This document shows positions 1 to 5,154 of a DNA stretch of 5,154 nt, one piece after another. The notes beneath the pieces were generated by a model. It was not told the origin of the DNA. It made no database searches and saw only the letters and a list, made by a program, of their open reading frames with translations. Within the stretch, counting starts at the first letter, position 1. Each line of letters opens with the position of its first letter. The translations under genes and the position numbers were made by a program. Source of the stretch: Deltaproteobacteria bacterium (GTDB taxonomy: Bacteria > Desulfobacterota > Dissulfuribacteria > Dissulfuribacterales > UBA3076); assembly GCA_013138705.1 (NCBI GenBank), contig WTCF01000200.1, positions 1 to 5,154 of the forward strand, read 5' to 3'.

Positions 1-1771
1 TGAATGGCTTCTGGATAAAACCATTACAGCCTCGTTTCAATATCTCAGTCGCCTCACCATCAATACTGTAACCACTTGAAAGCAACACCTTGATGTCTGG
101 GTTGATTTCCTTCATGCGGTCATAGGCTTCTCCACCGCCCATAGTGGGCATAACCATGTCCAAGACGACACAGTCAATGTCATCCTGATTTTTCTTGTAA
201 ATTTCGATGGCCTCTTTTCCGTCTTCGCCTGTTAGTACCCGGTAACCCAGGGCTTCCAGTAACTCCCGGCCAACTTCCATGATCACCTCTTCATCGTCCA
301 CAAAAAGCACCGTTCCTGTGCCCTTGATGAGTCGACCAGCAGTTTTGACAGCCTTCTGGGCCTTCTTTTCTGATGCAGGCAGATAAATGCTAAAGATAGC
401 CCCGTGCCCTTTTTCGGATTTGACGTCAATATATGCGCCATGGCCCTTTATGATCCCGTAAACTGAAGCCAATCCAAGACCAGTTCCCCTACCCATGTCT
501 TTTGTGGTAAAGAAAGGATGAAAAATTTTTTCCATAGTCCTTTTGTCCATGCCCGTCCCTGTGTCAGTCACTGTTAACAGCACATAGTTGCCTGCCTTCG
601 GACGATACACCTTGCCCTTCATATCCTTGTGGCTCGTATTCATGGTCTGCAGCATAAGATCCCCGCCGCTAGGCATGGCGTCTGCAGCATTAATAAAGAG
701 ATCCAAAAGGACCTGTTCTATCTGGGTGGAGTCCGCCTCTATTCCATACAAGTCATCGGCCAGCTCTCGGTGAATGGTAATCTCTTTTCTAGTCCTGCCA
801 AACGTATCAGAGACTTCCTCTACTAACTGATTTAGATCGATCTGTTTGACCTCATATTTGCCTTTCCTGGCATAGCCGAGAAGCTGGGAGGTGAGTTTGG
901 CTCCGCTTTCAACCAGCCTTTCGATATTCTTTAGCCGTTCGTAACCAGTATGCGGTAAATCCTCTTTTAGCAGCATTAACCCTACATTTCCCTGGACTCC
1001 CATCAGCAGATTGTTGAAGTCATGGGCAATTCCGCCTGCAAGTTGCCCGATAGCTTCCATTTTCCGGATGTGGTACAGTCTTTCTTCTTGTTCTTCGAAG
1101 CATTTACGTTCCGTGATATCTCTTATTATTCCCACTGTTCCCCGATGCTTTTTGTCAGCCCTGCCTAAGTCAATGTCATATTGGCCAGATGAACATATTT
1201 CCCCATAGATTGTTTCACCATATTCAGAAGGCATCATCTGATGAGCTTGCTGCGAGCTTTCCATATCTCGGATCGTTCCTACAGTTCCAAGCAAGGTTTT
1301 TTCTTTTCTGGCTATCTCAGTATCGTATTGTCCGCTTGCCATCACCTCTGCATAAATTTTTTTTGAATCTCTGCCGATCCGAGAATCTTGCGGTCTATGT
1401 CTGTTTTTTGCTATCAGACGAACCGCGAGGTTTTTTGTTGCTCTATTTCCGGTTCTTCTTTCATCAAAAAGTTTTGGTGCATTCTTATCTCCTGTTACCC
1501 TTCCCCTGTATTTCTCTAAAACGGTCTTACGGCTCACAGAAACCACATCATCCGGATGAATTATGGTGCTAAAATGTTTCCCTATCAATTCTTCAGGTTC
1601 ATAGCCTATGTTTCTAACAGACCGATTTACATAGAGAAAATGCCCGTCAGCGTCCATTTTGTAAACCACATCAGGTATCGCATCAAGCATACGCGCATAT
1701 TCCTCTATTTTTTCTCCAGCTTGCACCAATTCCTCAATAAGCTGTTTTTTTGTCTTGTTTTCGTCTTTCAT
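1..1771 (-). CDS. Hybrid sensor histidine kinase (PAS-HisKA-HATPase-receiver), 3' end off window
   Basis: This gene encodes a two-component hybrid kinase: it senses a signal, autophosphorylates a histidine and passes the phosphate to its own receiver domain. I translated it by hand; the frame is open for 590 codons from the ATG at 1769-1771 to the window edge. Residues 1-30 are charged and probably helical. A PAS domain follows (about 24-130, with [12 protein letters not shown] and HPDD), then two copies of a PAS C-terminal-like segment (139-169 and 188-218) ending in GTVG.IRD. The HisKA H-box ([11 protein letters not shown]) puts the phosphorylated His at 250. The ATPase domain shows an N-box with Asn361, a G1 box DTGTGM (403-408), an F-box HPFFTT and a G2 box GRGTGLGLA (427-435). 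The receiver begins near 486, with acidic Asp492/493, phosphoacceptor Asp538 (VVLDMVMP) and Lys588 in QKPF. Only some 10-20 residues should be missing. I see no transmembrane segment or signal peptide, so it is probably cytoplasmic. The signal and output are unknown; a receiver as the last domain implies phosphorelay to a separate protein. Confidence 0.93.
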   Translation of the reverse strand, partial: MKDENKTKKQLIEELVQAGEKIEEYARMLDAIPDVVYKMDADGHFLYVNRSVRNIGYEPEELIGKHFSTIIHPDDVVSVSRKTVLEKYRGRVTGDKNAPKLFDERRTGNRATKNLAVRLIAKNRHRPQDSRIGRDSKKIYAEVMASGQYDTEIARKEKTLLGTVGTIRDMESSQQAHQMMPSEYGETIYGEICSSGQYDIDLGRADKKHRGTVGIIRDITERKCFEEQEERLYHIRKMEAIGQLAGGIAHDFNNLLMGVQGNVGLMLLKEDLPHTGYERLKNIERLVESGAKLTSQLLGYARKGKYEVKQIDLNQLVEEVSDTFGRTRKEITIHRELADDLYGIEADSTQIEQVLLDLFINAADAMPSGGDLMLQTMNTSHKDMKGKVYRPKAGNYVLLTVTDTGTGMDKRTMEKIFHPFFTTKDMGRGTGLGLASVYGIIKGHGAYIDVKSEKGHGAIFSIYLPASEKKAQKAVKTAGRLIKGTGTVLFVDDEEVIMEVGRELLEALGYRVLTGEDGKEAIEIYKKNQDDIDCVVLDMVMPTMGGGEAYDRMKEINPDIKVLLSSGYSIDGEATEILKRGCNGFIQKPF

Positions 1772-1887
1772 GATTTTGGCCTCATATCTTGATCCAGGAT
1801 TACATGACGACAAACTGGGCGGATAGTTTCTTCAAGATCGCAAAACCCTGTCTTATTTTCTTCATCGGCATTGTGAACAAAAATTAA
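1772..1887. other. Spacer between kinase start and IS91 relic
   Basis: This AT-leaning spacer should hold the leftward promoter of the kinase. I found no convincing -35/-10 pair and no sigma-54 GG-N10-GC element. It also holds the point where the IS91 relic lost its 5' part, but no inverted repeat or target-site motif marks that junction. Confidence 0.4.
1780..1784 (-). promoter_or_regulatory. Ribosome binding site of the hybrid kinase
   Basis: On the minus strand TGAGG lies 8 bases before the ATG at 1769-1771. This supports that ATG as the start. The frame upstream reaches an in-frame TGA without another ATG; only a TTG codon without a better site lies between. Confidence 0.6.
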
Positions 1888-2389
1888 CACTATTCTTACA
1901 TAGAGGACACGGGGCAAGTGTTGTATCGTTCAAACATGACCCATGGCAAGAACAAGAAGAACTTTGAATTGCTTCCAGCAGAGGAATTCATAGCCAGGGT
2001 AACACAGTATATCCCTGAAAAGGGCTTTCAGATGGTGCGCTACTACGCGTATTCCAATAGGTCCATGGGGCAGCGGCGGAAGGAGGGGATGCTGAGATCT
2101 GGGGATACGCCGCCCGAAAAAGAGGACAGCGTGGATTTCACCATACTGGACGTATCTTATTACGATCCGCCGCATGTGCCGTCAAAGACATGGAGAGAGC
2201 TTATCAAAAAGGTTTGGGAGGTTGATTCTTTGACCTGTCTGCGATGTGGCTCTGACCTGCCCGCCATCGCGAGTTCAGGCGAGGCGGGCGGGGATGCGGA
2301 TTATCAGCCTGATCCAGGACCCAGACGTAATTCGTCAGATACTGAAGCACCTGGGTCTTTGGAAGCAGGATGCTGATTTTCACAGGTAG
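1888..2389 (+). pseudogene. IS91-family transposase, C-terminal remnant, truncated and frameshifted
   Basis: The frame after the TAA at 1885-1887 reads through VLYRSNMTHGKNKKNF, LPAEEFIARVTQYIPEKGF, MVRYYAYSN and SKTWRELIKKVWEVD to a CLRCG zinc-like knuckle. I recognise this as the C-terminal part of IS91-family rolling-circle transposases (Y2_Tnp type, Pfam PF04986). About 150 residues survive of a protein that is normally around 400. The N-terminal zinc finger, HUH metal site and the catalytic tyrosine pair are missing, so it cannot transpose. After CLRCGS the frame is broken by a 37-base palindrome. The expected ending (MRIISLIQDPDV, then QILKHLGLWKQDAD) continues one frame over from 2294 to a TAG at 2387-2389. 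Read unbroken, the first frame gives an aberrant tail ending at 2376. The GTG at 1918 is only the first start-like codon in the remnant, with no ribosome binding site. The motif usually read YYGWYSN is YYAYSN here, one residue short, another sign of decay or divergence. Confidence 0.88.
2256..2292. repeat. 37-bp GC-rich palindromic insertion inside the IS91 relic
   Basis: The arms are CCTGCCCGCC (2256-2265) and GGCGGGCGGG (2283-2292), complementary except for one T:G pair. Inside them, TCGC (2267-2270) pairs with GCGA (2279-2282) around an 8-base loop, leaving one bulged A. Deleting exactly these 37 bases joins GA to G and restores codons GAG ATG, giving the expected CGSEMRIISLI of the transposase. 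The element is therefore a later insertion, not part of the IS. It resembles a REP/MITE-like unit, but no second copy exists in this window, so family membership is inference. Confidence 0.75.
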
Positions 2390-2552
2390 CTATTGGCCAT
2401 GTGCGCGCAAAATATGCGTGAATTAACTCCTCCAGGGGCCGAAACATTTATTTTTCCCTCTTTTTCACGACACATTGAGAATTCCTTGACCTGCAGCTTT
2501 CAACAGTGCCATAGAAATTAGTGTGTGGTGTTTGGGAGTGCCGTTTCAGTCC

Positions 2553-2571
2553 AAATCGCAAAAAGCGATTT
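2553..2571. repeat. Perfect 7-bp hairpin with A5/T5 loop
   Basis: AAATCGC (2553-2559) pairs with GCGATTT (2565-2571) around AAAAA. It lies 22 bases beyond the cooT stop in the direction of cooT transcription and could help end that transcript. Neither strand has a U-run after the stem, so it is not a standard intrinsic terminator. It could instead be a subterminal hairpin of the decayed IS91 end. Confidence 0.45.
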
Positions 2572-2590
2572 CCTATCAGCTCCTATCAGC
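2571..2590. repeat. Perfect tandem duplication of TCCTATCAGC
   Basis: The 10-mer TCCTATCAGC occurs twice back to back (2571-2580 and 2581-2590), ending 3 bases from the cooT stop codon. The first copy overlaps the last base of the preceding hairpin. It may be a replication-slippage duplication or a scar of element insertion or excision. Confidence 0.7.
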
Positions 2591-2593
2591 CAA

Positions 2594-2785
2594 CTATTCT
2601 TGAGGCTCCAATATGATCCTGTTCTTTAATAGATCAATGCTGGCAATGCGGGCAGGAATGATCTTGGGGGCATCAAATAATCCCTGTATTCTGACCCCTC
2701 CTGAACAGGGTTCTACCAGGATGGCATCACGTAATATCTCTTCTTCCGTATCGCCTTTTTTAAGATAGATTGTGGATTGGCACAT
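2594..2785 (-). CDS. cooT: CooT-family nickel-binding protein
   Basis: This 63-residue protein matches the CooT family (Pfam PF10133), small proteins of about 60-66 residues. It begins with the diagnostic Met-Cys (MCQSTIYL). It continues with an acidic stretch (GDTEEEI), a short beta-rich core (GGVRIQGLFDAPKIIPARI) and a closing DLLKNRIILE strand, the order usual for the family. In Rhodospirillum rubrum CooT, a dimer binds one Ni(II) through the N-terminal Cys2 and is linked to nickel delivery to carbon monoxide dehydrogenase. Here Cys2 is present, and Cys27 is an additional cysteine. The start is fixed by the Met-Cys motif and by an AAAGGA site 9 bases upstream. The stop is TAG at 2594-2596. 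No CO dehydrogenase or other nickel-enzyme gene lies in the window, so the client enzyme is unknown; many CooT homologues lie away from coo operons. The family call is firm; the exact role is inferred. Confidence 0.85.
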   Translation of the reverse strand: MCQSTIYLKKGDTEEEILRDAILVEPCSGGVRIQGLFDAPKIIPARIASIDLLKNRIILEPQE

Positions 2786-2794
2786 CTCTTCAGG

Positions 2795-2800
2795 TCCTTT
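2795..2800 (-). promoter_or_regulatory. Ribosome binding site of cooT
   Basis: On the minus strand AAAGGA stands 9 bases before the cooT ATG. A TATAAA overlaps its upstream side, but it is too close to the start codon to be a plausible -10 box because transcription would begin beyond the binding site. Confidence 0.65.
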
Positions 2801-2814
2801 TATAAAACGGAATG

Positions 2815-2951
2815 TTGAAATTAGAAATTTAGAAATTAGAAATTTGGCCTTTATGCTTTTGTACTGTTTCAGATGATCGTATTATCTGATAGCCTACGGT
2901 GTTCTGAACCTTTTTGTTCCAATTACCCAAATTTCTAATTTCCAATTTCAA
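2815..2951. repeat. AT-rich imperfect inverted repeat, about 137 bp, MITE-like
   Basis: GAAATTAGAAATTTGG (2832-2847) has a perfect 16-base inverted copy at 2927-2942. The outer TTGAAATT (2815-2822) is likewise inverted at 2944-2951. The left arm is 33 bases and the right 25, because the left carries one extra GAAATTTA-type unit. The arms themselves are iterations of GAAATTAGAAATTT. About 80 bases lie between them, including a 9-bp hairpin. It lies between scpB and cooT and would form a long hairpin in any read-through transcript. It could be a small non-autonomous element or a repeated intergenic sequence. Confidence 0.65.
2869..2889. repeat. Central hairpin inside the AT-rich inverted repeat
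   Basis: TCAGATGAT (2869-2877) pairs with ATTATCTGA (2881-2889) over nine positions with one G:T wobble and a 3-base loop. It sits near the middle of the larger repeat, so the whole 137-bp unit can be drawn as a nested palindrome. Confidence 0.5.
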
Positions 2952-2957
2952 GTTTCC

Positions 2958-2971
2958 AGCCGTCAACGGCT
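2958..2971. repeat. Short hairpin between the AT-rich repeat and scpB
   Basis: AGCCG (2958-2962) pairs with CGGCT (2967-2971) around TCAA. It lies 47 bases beyond the scpB stop. No U-run follows on the minus strand, and the T-rich stretch lies before the stem rather than after it. It is therefore at best a weak transcription barrier for the serA-scpB message. Confidence 0.35.
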
Positions 2972-3017
2972 ACGGAATTAAAATAAATAAAATACCCTCA
3001 ATCCCTCAATCTCCAAC

Positions 3018-3587
3018 CTATCTGAACAATGGGATTTGAGGAAGGCCGTTTGTCTGATGTTCCAGTTCGGCCATTTCTGCCAGTGATGGCAGGTCTGACA
3101 AATCCTTTAATTCAAATACCTCCAGGAACTGCCGGGTCGTGCCATAAAGTAACGGGCGACCGGGAAGGTCCTTTCTGCCGACAATCCTGATGATTTTTCT
3201 GTCGAGCAGGAAACGCAGGGTGCCGCTGGCGTCCACTCCTCTGATACTTTCAACCTCTGCCCTTGTTGTTGGCTGTCTGTACGCCACAACGGCAAGCGTC
3301 TCAAGGGCTGCCCTGCTGAGTCTTACCGGAATTGACCTCTTGAGCCTGAGCACCCAGCTTCGCAAATTCCTGCGGGTCTGAAGACGAAATCCCCCAGCCA
3401 CCTCCTTGAGTTCAAAGCCGCGTTTTTCGTCGCTGTACTCCCTCTGGAGGATTTTCAATGTAGTGATTATAGCACCTCTGTCATATTCAGGCAGAAGCTG
3501 AGTGAATTTCTTCAGACCAATAGGCCTGTCTGCTACCAATAACATGGCCTCAAGGATAGATTTTAGACTATGCTGGGTAGCTGCCAT
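3018..3587 (-). CDS. scpB: Segregation and condensation protein B (ScpB)
   Basis: ScpB is the kite subunit of the bacterial SMC-ScpA-ScpB condensin. It binds ScpA as a dimer on the nucleoid and helps compact and segregate chromosomes. From the ATG at 3585-3587 the protein has 189 residues, normal for the family. It has two winged-helix domains. The first (about 6-85) contains LKSILEAMLLVADRPIG and RGFELKEVAGGFRL. The second (about 91-160) carries the family signature SRAALETLAVVAYRQPTTRAEV, then ESIRGVDASGTLRFLL and GRPLLYGTTRQFLEVF. The short tail is variable. The start is uncertain. A TTG at 3621-3623, 5 bases after the serA stop, would add 12 residues (201 in all). I prefer the ATG because it puts the first helix at the same distance from the N-terminus as in Bacillus ScpB, though neither start has a strong ribosome binding site. 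Translation is probably coupled to serA. The partner gene scpA is not in the window. Confidence 0.93.
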   Translation of the reverse strand: MAATQHSLKSILEAMLLVADRPIGLKKFTQLLPEYDRGAIITTLKILQREYSDEKRGFELKEVAGGFRLQTRRNLRSWVLRLKRSIPVRLSRAALETLAVVAYRQPTTRAEVESIRGVDASGTLRFLLDRKIIRIVGRKDLPGRPLLYGTTRQFLEVFELKDLSDLPSLAEMAELEHQTNGLPQIPLFR

Positions 3588-3628
3588 AGAATCGTTAAGT
3601 GAGATTAATTGAGACCCAAGCAACTTTC

Positions 3629-5154
3629 TCAGAGTTCTATGGCTTGAGCCTTTTCAACACCGTCCTGCTGCAGGAGACGGGAAAGAACATCGGGTCCTAC
3701 AGAATCATCCGTGGTCAGAAGTATGACATTCCTATGATGGTCCGGATCCTGTCCTACCTGCATTTGGCCTATGTTAATATTCGCCTCACCCAGGGTAATT
3801 CCGACTCGACCGATTACCCCTGGACGGTCTTCATTGTAAATGAGCAACATATGTCCCTCCGGCACAGCCTCCAGACAGAAATCATTGATTCTGACAAGAC
3901 GGGGTTCTTTTTTGCCAAATATGGTTCCTGCCAGAGTATTGGTGCCATTGGCTGTCTTTACTGTGACGGTGAGTAGGCTGGTAAAGTCCTCAGATGTCTT
4001 GCTCTTGGATTCCGTAACCTTTATACCCCGCTCCTCAGCAAGTATGGGAGCGTTTACAAAGTTCACTTCTTCCCTGAGTATTGGGAAAAGGAGGCCTTTG
4101 ATTACTGATATGGTAACCGGTGCAGTATCAAGGTCTGCTATATCTCCCTGGCAGGAAATGGTTATCTCATCAACAGGTGCAGTAGTGAGGTGGGCATGGA
4201 AGGCCCCCAATTTATCAGCAAGATTGAGGACAGGGGTGAGCTGGACCAAGGTTTCTTCGCTGACTGATGGCATATTTACGGCATTTCTCACCTCACCCTT
4301 TGTGAGATAGTCTGAGATTTGCCTGGCAACAGCCACGGCAACATTTTCCTGTGCCTCTACGGTTGAGGCGCCGAGGTGAGGGGTACAGATAAAGTGATCC
4401 AGGGAGAATAACGGGTGTTCTTTACCTGTAGGTTCTGTTTCGAACACATCCAGAGCAGCACCTGCCACCTTTCCTGACTTCATGGCTTCGTATAAATCCT
4501 TTTCGTCGATGATCCCGCCACGGGCACAGTTGAGCACCATAACCCCATCCTTCATCTTATTGAAAAGCTCGGCATTGACGGACCTCTTTGTCTCTGCGGT
4601 CAAAGGGGCGTGTATGGATATGTAGTCAGCCCTTGCAAGGACATTGTCAAGGTCGGTCAACTCCACTCCAAGTTTTTCAGCCATTTCCGGACGTATATGG
4701 GGGTCAAATGCCACAACTTCCATTTTAAGACCTTGAGCAAGCTGTGAAACAATGCTTCCGATCCTGCCAATACCTATAATTCCAAGGGTCTTCCCTGCCA
4801 CCTCTTGACCTGAAAAGCGCTTTTTCTCCCACTTGCCTGCCTTCATTGTGGCGGTTGCCTGGGGAATGTGGCGTGAAAGTGCCATTATCATAGCTATGGT
4901 GTGTTCTGCAGCGGAGTTGGTGTTGCCCCCCGGAGTATTCATTACAACAATACCCCGCTTGTTGCAGGCAGCAATGTCTACATTATCAAGGCCTGTACCG
5001 GCCCTTCCCACAGCCTTCAGCTTTTTGGCAGCATCCACTACTTCCTGGGTCACCCTGGTATTGCTACGAATCACCAGGCCATCAGCGTCTTGAATGACCT
5101 CCAGGAGTTCCTCGGGCGAGAGCCCGGGACGCTCTTCCACATCAAGCCCTGCGG
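3629..5154 (-). CDS. serA: D-3-phosphoglycerate dehydrogenase (SerA), 5' end off window
   Basis: SerA oxidises D-3-phosphoglycerate to 3-phosphohydroxypyruvate with NAD+, the first committed step of serine synthesis in the cytoplasm. The frame is open from the right edge (AGLDVEERPGLSPEE), so the GTG at 5138-5140 is internal and not the start. 507 residues are visible and roughly 20-25 are missing from a family size near 525-530. Numbered from that GTG: the substrate-domain motif GRAGTGLDNVD (45-55), the NAD-binding GIGRIG (123-128), Asp146 at the end of the second strand (NAD preference), catalytic Arg207 (NCARGGIIDE), Glu236 (ETEP) and His255 (TPHLGAST). An extra allosteric-substrate-binding domain spans about 300-425. 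A C-terminal ACT domain (431-503; LLIYNEDRPGVIGRVG, then ANINIGQMQVGQ) is the type that binds serine for feedback inhibition in homologues. This is the long form of the enzyme. The TGA at 3629-3631 is close to scpB. Confidence 0.96.
   Translation of the reverse strand, partial: AGLDVEERPGLSPEELLEVIQDADGLVIRSNTRVTQEVVDAAKKLKAVGRAGTGLDNVDIAACNKRGIVVMNTPGGNTNSAAEHTIAMIMALSRHIPQATATMKAGKWEKKRFSGQEVAGKTLGIIGIGRIGSIVSQLAQGLKMEVVAFDPHIRPEMAEKLGVELTDLDNVLARADYISIHAPLTAETKRSVNAELFNKMKDGVMVLNCARGGIIDEKDLYEAMKSGKVAGAALDVFETEPTGKEHPLFSLDHFICTPHLGASTVEAQENVAVAVARQISDYLTKGEVRNAVNMPSVSEETLVQLTPVLNLADKLGAFHAHLTTAPVDEITISCQGDIADLDTAPVTISVIKGLLFPILREEVNFVNAPILAEERGIKVTESKSKTSEDFTSLLTVTVKTANGTNTLAGTIFGKKEPRLVRINDFCLEAVPEGHMLLIYNEDRPGVIGRVGITLGEANINIGQMQVGQDPDHHRNVILLTTDDSVGPDVLSRLLQQDGVEKAQAIEL

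Larger units (their letters stand above)
2390..2593. other. Spacer downstream of the IS91 relic
   Basis: No gene is seen here in either direction. The right end of the IS91 element (its replication-origin end, known to lie downstream of the transposase) should fall in this stretch if it survives, but I cannot place it. The segment ends in a hairpin and a 10-bp tandem duplication directly against the cooT stop codon. Confidence 0.4.

Noticed and set aside
1265..1530. Suspected frameshift in the kinase sensor region
   Set aside because: Codon-by-codon translation from the ATG at 1771 stays in one frame to the window edge. The odd-looking stretch [16 protein letters not shown] is a familiar PAS variant, and the rest is explained by the internal duplication.
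1189..1572. 127-residue plus-strand open frame, with further plus-strand frames at 588-826, 1011-1208 and 1556-1792
   Set aside because: These lie antisense to the kinase, whose minus-strand translation is continuous with recognisable motifs throughout. The products are low-complexity and match nothing I know.
1930..2175. 81-residue minus-strand frame opposite the IS91 relic
   Set aside because: It is the complement of clearly recognisable transposase codons and has no family features of its own.
2553..2571. Intrinsic terminator for cooT
   Set aside because: The stem is only 7 bp and no U-run follows it on either strand, so I list it only as a hairpin.
2594..2785. Small toxin-antitoxin or AbrB-like reading of the 63-residue gene
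   Set aside because: The Met-Cys start, length and GLFD core fit CooT, and there is no partner gene beside it.
2815..2951. CRISPR-like array in the AT-rich repeats
   Set aside because: The repeats are short, inverted and unevenly spaced, with no regular spacers and no cas genes.
3840..4310. 156-residue plus-strand frame and others at 3190-3381, 3599-3976 and 4833-5093
   Set aside because: These are shadows of the serA and scpB coding sequences on the opposite strand.
5138..5140. GTG as the serA start codon
   Set aside because: The frame stays open to the window edge and the residues before it (AGLD) fit the expected SerA N-terminal strand, so the true start lies beyond the window.

Overview
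The window is a bacterial chromosomal fragment, most likely from a deltaproteobacterium in the broad sense (Desulfobacterota). This is an inference from protein style only. The PAS/histidine-kinase chain resembles hybrid kinases of sulfate reducers and their relatives, and a CooT-like nickel protein fits an anaerobe with nickel enzymes. No rRNA, tRNA or other direct taxonomic marker is present.

Layout, left to right. (a) 1-1771, minus strand: a hybrid sensor histidine kinase (PAS, HisKA, HATPase, receiver). It is complete at the N-terminus and cut by the left edge a few residues before the expected end of the receiver domain. (b) 1772-2593: about 820 bases with no intact gene. They hold a 5'-truncated, decayed IS91-family transposase on the plus strand. 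That relic is itself interrupted by a 37-base GC-rich palindrome; removing it restores the reading frame exactly. After it come a 7-bp hairpin and a perfect 10-bp tandem duplication. (c) 2594-2785, minus: a 63-residue CooT-family nickel-binding protein. (d) 2786-3017: an AT-rich spacer built around a large imperfect inverted repeat with a smaller hairpin inside. (e) 3018-3587 (or 3623), minus: ScpB, a subunit of the SMC-ScpAB chromosome condensin. (f) 3629-5154, minus: SerA, D-3-phosphoglycerate dehydrogenase of the long type with a C-terminal ACT domain, cut at its N-terminus by the right edge.

Every intact gene reads leftward. serA and scpB are nearly contiguous (5 or 41 bases apart, depending on the scpB start) and look like one transcription unit. 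cooT follows in the same direction after a 232-base spacer without a convincing terminator, so it may or may not be co-transcribed. The kinase lies beyond the IS91 relic and is probably expressed separately. The genes do not form one pathway: serine synthesis, chromosome condensation, nickel handling and signalling sit side by side.

I do not see a clearly new biological system here. The points most worth checking are the palindrome inserted in the IS91 relic, the AT-rich inverted repeat before cooT, the internal duplication in the kinase sensor region, and the stand-alone cooT.
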